41,319 bases of DNA from JABJMC01 sp964473745 (GCA_964473745.1 CAYYQE010000013.1:1-41319); one strand, 5' to 3'; numbered from the stretch's first letter, positions 23,339 to 32,087 are shown. Translations and numbers: made by a program. The notes: generated from the letters alone by a model not told the origin.

Positions 23339-24769
23339 TTAGGACTTTTTGACTCGAGATAAAATTCCTTTATTGATATGACCTGGTTTGACCATGTAGT
23401 TTGGCGAAAGTAATTTATCTAAATCTTTTTTCGGCATTAAATCTTTGGCTGAAACCACTTCATAAAAAGTTTTCTTATGCTTACGGGCCTCTTTAACAAG
23501 TTCCGCTACCTCGTGATAACCAAGATAGGGGACCAGGGCCGTGGCCATAGCCATACTGCGGTCAAAGTTAGCTTTGATCTGTTCGTGATGGGCTCGAATG
23601 CCAGAAATGCACTTTTCACGGAACATTTTAAGCCCATTGCGCATAATCTTAGTTGAAAACATTAAATTCCACATTTCTAGTGGAGCAAACCAGTTAAGTT
23701 GGAGTTGTCCACCCTGTGCCCCCAAAGAGATCGTTTGATCGTTACCAATCACTTGGAAACAGATCATATTCACACATTCTGCGATCGAAGGATTCACTTT
23801 TGCTGGCATAATAGAAGATCCTGGTTGAACACGCGGGAGTTTGATTTCATGAATTCCAGCTTGGGGTCCCATGTTCATAATACGCAAATCATTAGCAATA
23901 CGATTAACTTCTACCGCTAGAGCTCGCAAAGCAGCCGAAGCCTTTAAAAAGGCGGCGTGACTATTGTTAGTTTCAAATAAATTCGGTGCGGATTTAAGAT
24001 CCAAACCACTGATTTTAGAAAGTTTTTCAGTAACTAGCTTTTGAAAATCTGGGTGAGCATTCAGGCCAGAACCAGTGGCGTTCCCACCTAAGCCAATCAC
24101 TGCTAGGGCTTTTTCGGCTTCTTCAATGGTTTTTAAAGTGGTTTTCATGGCCGCGGCGTAAGCTGTAAACTCTTGGCCCAAGGTTACAGGGACAGCATCC
24201 TCTAAATGGGTTCGTCCGACCTTAATAACATCGGCAAATTCTTCACCCTTGGCCTCGAGTGATTTTTGGAATTCCCCAATTTCTTCCTTAAGTGTGGAAA
24301 AAATCATCAAAACCGCAATTCTAGCGGCGGTCGGATTCACATCATTCGAACTCTGCGCAAAATTTACCTCGTTATTTGGGTGAACGTATTTATAACTCCC
24401 TCTTGGCGCGCCCAAAATTTCATTAGCCCGATTAGCAATAATTTCATTGGCGTTCATATTGTACGGCGTTCCAGCCCCAGCTTGGAAAACATCAATTGTA
24501 AATTCATTATCAAACTTGCCAGCAATAAATTCTTGGGCTGCTTCGGCAATAGCTTTAGCTTCTTTCTCTGGGATTTGGCCAAGCTCACGGTTTGCCTCGC
24601 AAGCTGCAAGTTTAATCATTCCTAGGGCTTGCCGGAAAAATAGGGGGGCGTGGATGTCACTAATCTGAAAATTTTCTAAGGCTCGAGTGGTAAAAGAGCC
24701 ATAGTAGGCGTCTTTTGGGACTTCAATCGGCCCGAGAGCATCTTCTTCGGTGCGAGTTGATTTAGACAT
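23339..24769 (-). CDS. Aspartase/fumarase superfamily lyase (aspartate ammonia-lyase or class II fumarase), 476 aa
   Basis: The enzyme adds or removes ammonia or water across fumarate. The superfamily signature GSSIMPAKVNP is present, with FQAGAGTPYNMNANEIIANR near the N-terminus and GRTHLEDAVPVTLGQEF in the middle. PAKVNP, ICFQVIGND and GGQLQLN favour aspartase; SSNDVNPTAARIA and GSGLNAHPDF favour fumarase. The C-terminal domain ends PGHINKGIL, as in both. I cannot decide the substrate by eye. The ATG at 24767-24769 (MSKSTRTEEDALG) matches the family start better than 24799. It lies 72 bases downstream of rlmE on the same strand and is convergent, with 9 bases between, to the PKD gene. Confidence 0.88.
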   Translation of the reverse strand: MSKSTRTEEDALGPIEVPKDAYYGSFTTRALENFQISDIHAPLFFRQALGMIKLAACEANRELGQIPEKEAKAIAEAAQEFIAGKFDNEFTIDVFQAGAGTPYNMNANEIIANRANEILGAPRGSYKYVHPNNEVNFAQSSNDVNPTAARIAVLMIFSTLKEEIGEFQKSLEAKGEEFADVIKVGRTHLEDAVPVTLGQEFTAYAAAMKTTLKTIEEAEKALAVIGLGGNATGSGLNAHPDFQKLVTEKLSKISGLDLKSAPNLFETNNSHAAFLKASAALRALAVEVNRIANDLRIMNMGPQAGIHEIKLPRVQPGSSIMPAKVNPSIAECVNMICFQVIGNDQTISLGAQGGQLQLNWFAPLEMWNLMFSTKIMRNGLKMFREKCISGIRAHHEQIKANFDRSMAMATALVPYLGYHEVAELVKEARKHKKTFYEVVSAKDLMPKKDLDKLLSPNYMVKPGHINKGILSRVKKS

Positions 24770-24841
24770 AATATTAAAAACAAATAACTGAACCGCCAAT
24801 CACAAAAAGGAATGGCGAAAATTTGAAAGACAAAAGATACT

Positions 24842-25447
24842 TTACCCTAAAAAGTGCTGTCCGACAATATAAATTTCACGGCTACGGTCTCGGCAGGATT
24901 CGGGCTTAAAGCACTTCACGTTTTTGAACTTGCCTTTTGCTCGTTTTACAACCTGTTGAAAGTCTTCACCTTGGAAAATTTTGGTAATTAAATACCCCTT
25001 TTTTTTGAGGTGTTTTTCACAAAAATTAAGCACCGCGTGGTTGAGTTCAGCTGAATGATAAGCATCCACATCGTGCTGGCCAGTGGTTTTGGGGGCTAGG
25101 TCGGCTACTACACCGTTGAGTTTCCTTGCGCCCGCTTTTTCATCCGTGCCCCAAATTCGCGCCAGCGCCGCCTCATCCGTAATATCAACCTGGTGGATTT
25201 CCACATTCGGGGCAATAGGGTCAATTTCTTGAAGGTCTAGAGCATAGATTTTTCCTGGGGCGGCCCACTTGCAGAGTGCCTGGGACCAGCTCCCGGGGGC
25301 CGCCCCCAAATCAGCCACTGTATCCCCGGATCGCACCACTCGAAATTTCTTTTGAATTTCTTCTAACTTAAAAGCACTTCGGGCTCGCCACCCCCGCTCC
25401 TTTGCCCGCTTAAAATATTTATCTTGAACGCGGTACGGCTTAGACAT
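24842..25447 (-). CDS. rlmE: 23S rRNA 2'-O-ribose methyltransferase (FtsJ/RlmE family), 201 aa
   Basis: It methylates U2552 in the A loop of 23S rRNA, a late step in 50S assembly. The family's K-D-K-E catalytic set is visible: Lys in RSAFKLEEI, Asp in VVADLAPKTTG, Lys in YLITKIFQG and Glu in SREIYIVG. The SAM-binding motif is VADLGAAPGSWSQAL (about residues 44-58). The length is typical. It overlaps the upstream release-factor-like gene by 8 bases, so both are probably translated from one message; both act on ribosomes. Confidence 0.94.
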   Translation of the reverse strand: MSKPYRVQDKYFKRAKERGWRARSAFKLEEIQKKFRVVRSGDTVADLGAAPGSWSQALCKWAAPGKIYALDLQEIDPIAPNVEIHQVDITDEAALARIWGTDEKAGARKLNGVVADLAPKTTGQHDVDAYHSAELNHAVLNFCEKHLKKKGYLITKIFQGEDFQQVVKRAKGKFKNVKCFKPESCRDRSREIYIVGQHFLG

Positions 25448-25853
25448 CTTCAGTCGGAGTTACAGGCTTGCGCGCTTTTTTAATCGCCCCGCGCCGCTTT
25501 TTCGCCTCCAGCATTTTTTCCTTAGCCCGCTTGGATCTTTTTTGCTTTTGTTTACGCAATTTATGGATTTTTTGGGCCTTTTCCGATTCTGCCCCGCGAA
25601 TCTCATATTCAATTTTATCAATCAGTAATTTATAGGCCGAGGTGCGATTTTTACTCTGTTCACGGTGCTTTTGGCAGCGCACTTCAATTCCACTCGGGCC
25701 GTGCCGCAGCAACACGCAACTAGCAGTTTTATTAATTTTCTGCCCCCCACTACCACTCCCCAAAACAAAAGATTCCTCAATGTCCTCGGGTCTCACTTTT
25801 AGTTCGAGCGCCTTATTAAGATGTTTCTCGGAAAGTTCGACAGGGAAAGTCAT
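25440..25853 (-). CDS. Release-factor-like ribosome rescue protein (GGQ domain), 137 aa
   Basis: A stand-alone class I release-factor catalytic domain: VLGSGSGGQKINKTASCV holds the GGQ that hydrolyses peptidyl-tRNA, followed by RCQKHREQSKNRTSAYKLL. No codon-recognition domain is present. A very basic C-terminal tail (residues 95-130, rich in KKRR) resembles the mRNA-channel tail of ArfB (YaeJ), which frees stalled ribosomes. The sequence is also close to mitochondrial C12orf65-type factors, so the exact subfamily is open. The promoter TTACAT-N18-TATACT ends only 6 bases before the ATG, so the message may be leaderless. Confidence 0.88.
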   Translation of the reverse strand: MTFPVELSEKHLNKALELKVRPEDIEESFVLGSGSGGQKINKTASCVLLRHGPSGIEVRCQKHREQSKNRTSAYKLLIDKIEYEIRGAESEKAQKIHKLRKQKQKRSKRAKEKMLEAKKRRGAIKKARKPVTPTEDV

Positions 25854-25856
25854 GAG

Positions 25857-25885
25857 TTTAGTATAACTAATATTTCGAGTATAAT
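25857..25885 (+). promoter_or_regulatory. Promoter of the zinc-ribbon gene; message probably leaderless
   Basis: A perfect TATAAT (25880-25885) lies 9 bases before the ATG at 25895; TTTAGT (25857-25862) sits 17 bases above it as a weak -35. The predicted start is at or within 3 bases of the ATG. Confidence 0.55.
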
Positions 25886-25889
25886 GTAA
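25860..25889 (-). promoter_or_regulatory. Promoter of the release-factor-like gene; message probably leaderless
   Basis: Minus strand: TTACAT (25884-25889), 18-base spacer, TATACT (25860-25865), then 6 bases to the ATG at 25853. A second TATACT (25878-25883) could give an 18-base leader instead. It overlaps the divergent promoter. Confidence 0.5.
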
Positions 25890-25894
25890 TTACT

Positions 25895-26266
25895 ATGGCT
25901 TTTGAAGAACTAGAACCAGTTAATAAGAAAAAGAAAAAGAAAAAGAAGCGTCGCTCTTCTTTTTTTGAATACAAAGTTGAAGTTCCCAAAAAGCACTTTG
26001 ATTCTATTGAAAAAGCCAAGCAACTAAGTGAGCACAAAGAAGTTCTTCCTATTAAAACTTATTCCAAGCATCCAAGAGAAGATCACGAGGAACAACAGGA
26101 CGAGGAGAGAGCTCAAAAAATCCTTGAAAAGCTTAAATATCTAGAGAGAAAATGCCAAGAATGTAAATCTCAAAACATAAAAATTTCCGGAACTGACAAA
26201 AGCGTTAAGTTTGAGTGTCAGGATTGTGGTTATGATTGGGAGGAAGAAGTTATCGGAGAATCATAA
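25895..26266 (+). CDS. Small zinc-ribbon protein, 123 aa
   Basis: I do not recognise the family. The N-terminus has a Lys/Arg run (residues 11-20), the middle is charged and helical (about residues 40-90), and the C-terminal third forms a zinc ribbon with CQEC (about residues 96-99) and CQDC (about residues 112-115), the second followed by GYDWEEE. This resembles the ribbons of TFIIS-like or ribosomal zinc proteins. With its basic run, nucleic-acid binding is plausible but not shown. The gene stands alone on the plus strand, divergent from the release-factor-like gene, and its 3' end overlaps the convergent glycerate kinase gene by 17 bases. Confidence 0.7.
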   Translation: MAFEELEPVNKKKKKKKKRRSSFFEYKVEVPKKHFDSIEKAKQLSEHKEVLPIKTYSKHPREDHEEQQDEERAQKILEKLKYLERKCQECKSQNIKISGTDKSVKFECQDCGYDWEEEVIGES

Positions 26267-27542
26267 TCAAATCTCCCAAATTCGTCCCACTTGGCCCAGT
26301 CTTAATTAAGTCACCCGTTTTCTCAAAAAAGTGATAAGAATCATTATTATCTAAATATTCATCGATTGTTACGCCATTCTTAATAGTGCGCCCACTGACG
26401 ATTGCCCCGGCCGTTGGTTCCGGGCAAATTCCATCCACACCATCAGTGCCAATGGAAAGCCCTACAACAGGGGAGTCTGCCTTAAGTTCACGCGCTAAGG
26501 CCAACATAAATTCTTGGTTCCGCCCGCCTTGTCCATCACCACGGATCGTGACCGTTGTTTCGCCGGTGGCAATATAAAGAACTCCAGGCTCACTCACGCT
26601 TTTCAAGATTTCGGCGGCCTGTTCGCGTGCTTCGCCATCCAAATTAGTAGTCAAAATTTCGACCGGTAACTCCATCTCGGTCGCAACAGCCTCCGCGACC
26701 TTAGCCGGAGTTTCATGATTGGCCAAAATCGCAGTCTCAATTCGTTCAAACACCTCATCCCCAGGTTTGGGAGTCTCATTTTTAGCGGCTTCAAGGTGAG
26801 CTCGAACGCTTTCTGGCATTTCATCCAAAATCCCATAACGCTGCAAAACCTCCACTGCATCCGCAAAAGTAGACTCATCGGGGGCCAGCGGCCCCGACGC
26901 AATTGTTCCTAAGTCATCACCCAGCACATCTGAAATCACCAAATGTAAACAGGTCGCGGGATAAACCGCCTTAGCCAACCAACCACCTTTAATTTGCGAC
27001 AAATGTTTGCGTACCCGATTCATTTCTTGAATCGTGGCGCCACTTTTTAGTAACAAAGAAGTTACCGAGACTTTTTCCTCCAAACTCACGCCCTCAATTG
27101 GTAAGGGGAGCAGGGCTGAACCTCCACCGGAAATTAGCGCAATCACGGCGTCTCGTTCTCCCGCCTGCTCGACCAAGTCTAAAATCTGTCGCGCTCCGCG
27201 CACCCCTTCCTCATTCGGTAGGGGATGGCTAGCCTGAATCACCTCAATCCGCGCCAAATTAGACGGAGTACCTTCGGGAATTGTAATCACGCCACCCGTA
27301 ATTCGATCACCAAAAACCGCCTCAACGGCCTGTGCCATGGCTGCCGTTCCTTTTCCACTTCCAACTACATAAATATTTTCGTAGCCCGAGGCATCAAACG
27401 AGCGCAACTTTTCTTTTACTAATTTCCCCGGATTAATTTCATTCAAAACCCTCTCCGCAATCTGTAAAATTTGTTCACGCTTTTTAAGCTCCTCGCCCGC
27501 GAGGCCTTTTAAAAGTCCGCTTAAATTTTGAATTTTAAGCAA
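26250..27542 (-). CDS. Glycerate 2-kinase (type II, DUF4147/MOFRL), 430 aa
   Basis: It phosphorylates D-glycerate, in this family to 2-phosphoglycerate, which enters glycolysis. The N-terminal DUF4147 domain shows VVGSGKGTAAMAQAVE, SHPLPNEEG and ISGGGSALLPLP, and VISDVLGDDLGTIASGP. The C-terminal MOFRL domain (from about residue 310) has GETTVTIRGDGQGGRNQEF and GTDGVDGICPEPTAGAIV. The length is typical. Its start overlaps by 8 bases the stop of the dehydrogenase gene that makes glycerate, supporting coupled function. Confidence 0.95.
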   Translation of the reverse strand: MLKIQNLSGLLKGLAGEELKKREQILQIAERVLNEINPGKLVKEKLRSFDASGYENIYVVGSGKGTAAMAQAVEAVFGDRITGGVITIPEGTPSNLARIEVIQASHPLPNEEGVRGARQILDLVEQAGERDAVIALISGGGSALLPLPIEGVSLEEKVSVTSLLLKSGATIQEMNRVRKHLSQIKGGWLAKAVYPATCLHLVISDVLGDDLGTIASGPLAPDESTFADAVEVLQRYGILDEMPESVRAHLEAAKNETPKPGDEVFERIETAILANHETPAKVAEAVATEMELPVEILTTNLDGEAREQAAEILKSVSEPGVLYIATGETTVTIRGDGQGGRNQEFMLALARELKADSPVVGLSIGTDGVDGICPEPTAGAIVSGRTIKNGVTIDEYLDNNDSYHFFEKTGDLIKTGPSGTNLGDLIMILR

Positions 27543-28503
27543 ATGAATCCTTGTTTACGAGGAATTGGGGAGTTTTATCGGTCAGAGCATCAATCAAGTT
27601 TTGCGCGGCCATAATGGACATTTTGGTTCGCGCCGGAGTTGTAGCTGATCCTAAGTGCGGAATAATCACCGCATTGTGGCAGTCTTTTAAGCCTTGTTTC
27701 ATAGCTGGTTCATCTTCAAAAACATCCAGCCCAGCATAAAAATCAGGATTCGCCTGCAAGTGCGTGACCAAAGCGGTCTCATCAATAACTGGTCCGCGCG
27801 CCGTGTTAATAATCGTAGCCGTGGGCTTCATTAAACTAAACTCTTTTTCACTAATTAAATGATGAGTTGCCTCACACAAATTCACATGAATCGAAATATA
27901 ATCACTTTCGGAGCATAAAGTTTCGAGGTCAACTTGCTTTGCTCCCATACCATCTAGCTCCTCATTTGAATGAAGGTCAGTATAAAGAATTTTCATATCA
28001 AATCCCGCCATTTTTTTCGCCATACTTTCACCAATTCGACCAGCCCCAAGAATACCAAGAGTAGCCCCAGTTACTTCTTTCCCTAACAGGAGCATTGGGG
28101 CCCAGCCTTCAAATTTTTCGGCTCGCATATATTCATCAGATTCAACAACTCGTCGCGCCGCTGCAAATAGCAGAGCAATCGCGCAATCGGCTGTCGCATC
28201 CGTAAGTACCCCGGGAGTATTTGTAATCATAATTTTGCGTTCACTAGCCGCTTCCACATCAATATTATTATAACCAACCGCATAGTTAGAAATAACCTTA
28301 CATTGTGGGCCAATCGCATCCATTACTTCGGCATCCATATTATCTGTTAGTAAGGATAAAACACCATCGCGACCTTTGACCGCGGCCAGTAATTCATCGC
28401 GCGTTAAAACCCGGTCATGTGGATTAACTTCAATGTCACCAAAAGCTTCACGGAGCATAACTAAACCCTCTTCAGGAATTAGACGCGTGACATAAATATT
28501 CAT
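27535..28503 (-). CDS. D-2-hydroxyacid dehydrogenase, probably hydroxypyruvate/glyoxylate reductase, 322 aa
   Basis: NAD(P)-dependent enzyme of the GyaR/GhrB type that would reduce hydroxypyruvate to D-glycerate. The Rossmann motif is GILGAGRIGESMA (about residues 150-162). The catalytic set is visible: Arg in INTARGPVIDE, Glu in DVFEDEP and His in IPHLGSAT. SNYAVGYNNIDVEAA is the substrate-side signature. The acidic TDLHS after the second strand suggests NADH over NADPH. Substrate preference is inferred from the overlapping glycerate kinase gene downstream and the aminotransferase upstream. The leader carries AAATCCTCCC. Confidence 0.9.
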   Translation of the reverse strand: MNIYVTRLIPEEGLVMLREAFGDIEVNPHDRVLTRDELLAAVKGRDGVLSLLTDNMDAEVMDAIGPQCKVISNYAVGYNNIDVEAASERKIMITNTPGVLTDATADCAIALLFAAARRVVESDEYMRAEKFEGWAPMLLLGKEVTGATLGILGAGRIGESMAKKMAGFDMKILYTDLHSNEELDGMGAKQVDLETLCSESDYISIHVNLCEATHHLISEKEFSLMKPTATIINTARGPVIDETALVTHLQANPDFYAGLDVFEDEPAMKQGLKDCHNAVIIPHLGSATTPARTKMSIMAAQNLIDALTDKTPQFLVNKDSFA

Positions 28504-28532
28504 AGGTAAAATTTAAAATTAAAAGGGAGGAT

Positions 28533-29720
28533 TTAATAAACGCTCTCAATATACTTTTTTATCTTAACAAGTCCATCTCGAATGTCTTCTTCACTTGAAA
28601 CATAAGAAAAACGAACCAAATCTTCACCAAAGTGACCAAACACCGTCCCTGGAAGAATAAGGACATGCGCTTCTCTCATGATGCGATCACAAAGTTCAGC
28701 GGAAGTGATTTTAAACTTATCCAAAAGCTCGCGTACATTCACCATCAAATAAAACGCTCCTTTTGGTGAATGGCAGCTCATTCCCGGAATTTCATTCACT
28801 AATTCCACCATCAAATCACGACGCTTTTTATATTCACTTAACATATATTCAACCTGATCTTGCGGCCCAATTAACGCCTCTAGCGCGGCATACTGCGTCA
28901 TGGTGTTGGTACAAGATACGTCATTACAAGCGAGCTGCTCAATATAAGCGGTCATTTGCTCATTTTTACAGACTGACCAACCAATTCGGTATCCAGTCAT
29001 GGCATAAGTTTTGGAACAACCATTCAAAATTACGGTTCGCTCGGGCATCCCTTCAAAACTAGTGATGGAAACGTGTTCCCCATCATGCACCATGCGGTCG
29101 TAAATTTCATCGGAAAGCACCCACAAATCATGTTTGACTGCTAGTTTGGCAATTCCTTCGAGTAGTTCACGCGTGTAAACGCCCCCCGTTGGGTTTTGGG
29201 GAGAATTAACCATAATAAGTTTGGTTTTTGGAGTGATTTTTTTCTCTAATTCTTCAATTGTAAAGTTGAAATCATTTTCTTGCTTAAGTTGAATCGGTAC
29301 AACTTTTCCTCCTAAATATTCTGTTACTGAACCGTAAATAGGATACGAGGGGTTAGGGATAATGACCTCATCGCCTGGATCGAGTAGGGCATTCATCATA
29401 TAAAACATTACGGGTTTCCCTCCTGGAACTACCACCACATCAGTGGGTTCGTAATCCACGCAGGCCTTTTTGGAACTTTCTTTAGCAATAATTTCCCGGA
29501 GCGGCATAATTCCCGGAGTAGCCGTGTAATGAGTTTCGTTATTTTTGATGGCTTGAATAGCCGCGGCATTAATGTTGTCTGGAGTGTCAAATCCCGGTTC
29601 CCCAATCTGTAGATAGACTAAACGAAGGTTGTTATCTTTTTCAAATTGTTTAGCTTTGGTAATAACTGCAAAAGCATTTTCGGTTCCTAAGTGGGGCATG
29701 CGTTTGGAGAATGATTTCAT
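28533..29720 (-). CDS. Class I aminotransferase (PLP), 395 aa
   Basis: A fold-type I aminotransferase of the aspartate aminotransferase I-gamma group. The PLP-lysine segment is LNGCSKTYAMTGYRIGW (about residues 238-254). Other motifs are NSPQNPTGGVY, VLSDEIYDRMVH and the C-terminal VRFSYVSSEEDI with the carboxylate-binding Arg. The amino-group donor cannot be read from sequence. Its place before a hydroxypyruvate-type reductase and glycerate kinase suggests transamination of serine to hydroxypyruvate, but aspartate or aromatic substrates (compare the prephenate fusion gene) are equally known for this group. The leader has TTAACCCTTA. Confidence 0.92.
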   Translation of the reverse strand: MKSFSKRMPHLGTENAFAVITKAKQFEKDNNLRLVYLQIGEPGFDTPDNINAAAIQAIKNNETHYTATPGIMPLREIIAKESSKKACVDYEPTDVVVVPGGKPVMFYMMNALLDPGDEVIIPNPSYPIYGSVTEYLGGKVVPIQLKQENDFNFTIEELEKKITPKTKLIMVNSPQNPTGGVYTRELLEGIAKLAVKHDLWVLSDEIYDRMVHDGEHVSITSFEGMPERTVILNGCSKTYAMTGYRIGWSVCKNEQMTAYIEQLACNDVSCTNTMTQYAALEALIGPQDQVEYMLSEYKKRRDLMVELVNEIPGMSCHSPKGAFYLMVNVRELLDKFKITSAELCDRIMREAHVLILPGTVFGHFGEDLVRFSYVSSEEDIRDGLVKIKKYIESVY

Positions 29721-29750
29721 AAAGAAAAATTAAGGGTTAAGAAAGGGGAT

Positions 29751-30698
29751 TTAAGAATTTTTTCGAGCAATCACTGTGCGAGCTTTTTCAATAATTTCCT
29801 TAGAGGTAATGCCGTACTTTTCCATCAGCTCACGCGGCTTTCCAGATTCACCAAAGCTGTCGTTAATACCAACTTGCTCACCCGGGACAGGGTGGTTTTT
29901 CGTCAAAACTTCAAACACGGCCGAGCCCATACCACCAGCCATCTGATGCTCTTCTGCGGTCACAATCGCACCAGTTTTTTTAATTGAACTAAGAATCGTC
30001 TCTTCATCGAGCGGCTTAATAGTGTGCAGATTAATAACCTCCGCCGAAATTCCATCTTTTTCGAGTTCTTCAGCGGCATCCAACGCCTCTGCCACCATCG
30101 GGCCACAAGCCACAATCGTCACATCTGTGCCTTCTTGCATAACATATGCTTTCCCAACCTCAAAAGGTGTGCTTTCATCGGTGACAACCGGAGTTTTTTC
30201 GCGTCCAAAGCGGATATAAACCGGGCCTTTAATCTTGGCCGCAGCCAGGACAGCCTTACGAGTTTCAAAATAATCAGCCGGCACAATCACGGTCATCCTC
30301 GGCAACACACGCATAATAGAAATTTCTTCGAGGGCCTGGTGAGTTGCTCCATCCGGGCCAACCGAAATTCCACCGTGCGCCCCACCAAATTTCACATTCA
30401 ATTCACCGTAACAAATACTAGTTCGAATTTGTTCCCAAGCCCGCCCAGAAAGAAAAACACCATAAGTTGCCACAAACGGCGTTAGTCCGGTTAAGGACAA
30501 GCCACCAGCCACATTCACCATGTTTTGTTCGGCAATCCCCAGATCAAAAAACCGATCCGGAAATTTTTCGCCAAACTGACAAGTTAAAGTAGATTTCGCT
30601 AGATCAGCATCCAGCACCACCACGCTCGGGTCTTGTTCTCCCAGCTCAATAAGCGCGTCCGCCCAACCCTGCCTCGATAGCATTATTTCTCTGGTCAT
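29751..30698 (-). CDS. Transketolase, C-terminal subunit, 315 aa
   Basis: Second half of a split transketolase: the pyrimidine-binding domain (about residues 1-170) with GIAEQNMVNVAGGLSLTG, whose Glu activates thiamine diphosphate, and FGGAHGGISVGPDGATHQAL, then the C-terminal transketolase domain (about residues 185-305) with TAEEHQMAGGMGSAV. Its start overlaps the stop of the N-terminal subunit by 4 bases (ATGA), so the two are made together. In the pentose phosphate pathway it moves two-carbon ketol units between sugar phosphates. Confidence 0.94.
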   Translation of the reverse strand: MTREIMLSRQGWADALIELGEQDPSVVVLDADLAKSTLTCQFGEKFPDRFFDLGIAEQNMVNVAGGLSLTGLTPFVATYGVFLSGRAWEQIRTSICYGELNVKFGGAHGGISVGPDGATHQALEEISIMRVLPRMTVIVPADYFETRKAVLAAAKIKGPVYIRFGREKTPVVTDESTPFEVGKAYVMQEGTDVTIVACGPMVAEALDAAEELEKDGISAEVINLHTIKPLDEETILSSIKKTGAIVTAEEHQMAGGMGSAVFEVLTKNHPVPGEQVGINDSFGESGKPRELMEKYGITSKEIIEKARTVIARKNS

Positions 30699-31555
30699 GA
30701 GCCATAAGTTAAGGAATCTTCCAATTTTTTAAGTTCATCAAGGGCAAGGTCCAAATGTTCGCGGTCCGGTGCTTTTCCGTGCCAGCCAGCCACGTTTTCC
30801 ATGTAAGAAATACCTTTTCCTTTAATAGTATTAGCAATAATCACTTTTGGTCGGCCTTGTAAAGTCGCGGCTTCATCAAACGCCGTTCGGATTTGGTCAA
30901 AATCATGGCCATCTTCTACAACTAAAGTATGCCAATTAAAACTCTTGAATTTTTCGTCTAAGGGATGAACTCCCATCACATCTTCACAGTGTCCATCAAT
31001 CTGTAATTTGTTGTAATCAACTAACAAAGTAAGGTTGTCGAGTCGGAAATGAGCCGCCGACATAATCGCTTCCCAACTTTGACCTTCTTGTAAATCGCCT
31101 TCACTAGATAATCCAAAAACGCGATTTGGTTTTCCTTGAGTTTTTAATCCTAGCGCCACACCAGTGGCAACCGATAAATTTTGGCCAAGCGACCCGCCAG
31201 ACATTTCCAGGCCAACCGGAGAAAAACGAGAAGGATGCCCTTGCAAATCAGAACCTAATTCTCGAAAAGTCAGCAAAGTTTCCGGATCAAAATAGCCAAC
31301 TCGCGCCAAAATCGAATAAATCGCCGGCGTAATATGGCATTTACAAAAAATCATATAATCTCGATCTTCCCACTTGGGGTTTTCCGGATCATGTTTAAGG
31401 TACTCATTATAGAGCGTCACCAAAAGCTCCACCGAAGAAAGTGACCCACCGGGATGTCCCGATCCAGCCGTACTTACCATCTCAACAATGTCCCGGCGCA
31501 TCTGAATCACCTTTCTTAGGCGCTCCTCAGGCGTCAGGGTTTTAGGGTACGTCAT
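30695..31555 (-). CDS. Transketolase, N-terminal subunit, 286 aa
   Basis: Thiamine-diphosphate-binding half of a split transketolase. Signature elements are TAGSGHPGGSLSSVELL near residue 30, GSLGQNLSVATGVALG, and the ThDP/Mg motif SSEGDLQEGQSWEA...VDYNKLQ, in which the usual GDG reads EGD. The length (286) matches other split transketolase N-subunits. It is the first gene of a five-gene minus-strand run (transketolase N and C, aminotransferase, dehydrogenase, glycerate kinase). No strong promoter was seen in the 103 bases to the divergent lipoprotein gene. Confidence 0.94.
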   Translation of the reverse strand: MTYPKTLTPEERLRKVIQMRRDIVEMVSTAGSGHPGGSLSSVELLVTLYNEYLKHDPENPKWEDRDYMIFCKCHITPAIYSILARVGYFDPETLLTFRELGSDLQGHPSRFSPVGLEMSGGSLGQNLSVATGVALGLKTQGKPNRVFGLSSEGDLQEGQSWEAIMSAAHFRLDNLTLLVDYNKLQIDGHCEDVMGVHPLDEKFKSFNWHTLVVEDGHDFDQIRTAFDEAATLQGRPKVIIANTIKGKGISYMENVAGWHGKAPDREHLDLALDELKKLEDSLTYGS

Positions 31556-31606
31556 TTATTCAAGTTTAATATTTGAGTTTCCCAAGCAAGGGCATTTTAA
31601 ATGGTC

Positions 31607-31636
31607 TTATCTGATGGGTCAAATTTATGTTAAAAT
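31607..31636 (+). promoter_or_regulatory. Candidate promoter of the lipoprotein gene
   Basis: TAAAAT (31631-31636) lies 22 bases before the ATG at 31659; TTATCT (31607-31612) is a weak -35 at 18 bases. Only the -10 is convincing. Confidence 0.35.
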
Positions 31637-31658
31637 TTAGTTAATCTAACTTAAAACT

Positions 31659-32087
31659 ATGAAAAAAATCATCATTCCCATTCTCGCACTTTCTTTATTA
31701 TTGATTGGCTGCACCTCCGCCCCAGACTCTATTGACTTAGAAGTCACGGTCGAAGGTTGGAGTTTTGAATACAGTGGCCCGGATTTTGAAGATTACGTTC
31801 CGGAAATCGACACCTACACTTTTACAGTTTCTAAAGGCGATGAATTTGAGGCGCCATACATGCTCGGCGGCTGGACAGACGATAAATTATTCACCGTGAA
31901 AAAAATAATCGACGAAAACAGCGTCAAACTATCTTTCCTCCCTGATAATATTGTGGTGGAAGGGGAGGAAATCACACAAGAATCCACGCAAAATCCCATC
32001 ATTATCACAACAGAACCCACTTGCTTTGTGACGCGCGCCATGGACTCGGGCAATGATATTTGTGTGCGAGTTATTTCTGGAACATAG
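31659..32087 (+). CDS. Putative lipoprotein, 142 aa
   Basis: The N-terminus has a lipoprotein signal peptide: MKKII, a hydrophobic stretch and the lipobox LLIGC, with Cys18 as the lipidated residue. The mature part is acidic, mainly beta (for example YTFTVSKGDEF and VKLSFLPDNIVVEGEEI), with two Cys near the C-terminus (PTCFV and DICVRV) that could form a disulfide. The family is not recognised. It stands alone on the plus strand, and its 3' end overlaps the convergent reductoisomerase-like gene by 17 bases. Confidence 0.75.
   Translation: MKKIIIPILALSLLLIGCTSAPDSIDLEVTVEGWSFEYSGPDFEDYVPEIDTYTFTVSKGDEFEAPYMLGGWTDDKLFTVKKIIDENSVKLSFLPDNIVVEGEEITQESTQNPIIITTEPTCFVTRAMDSGNDICVRVISGT

Noticed and set aside
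24780..24815. Terminator between rlmE and the aspartase/fumarase gene
   Set aside because: Only a 5-bp CGCCA/TGGCG stem with a 14-base loop; too weak to call.
30024..30485. 153-codon plus-strand frame inside the transketolase C subunit gene
   Set aside because: Composition rich in His/Arg/Ser with no recognisable features, antisense to conserved transketolase motifs.
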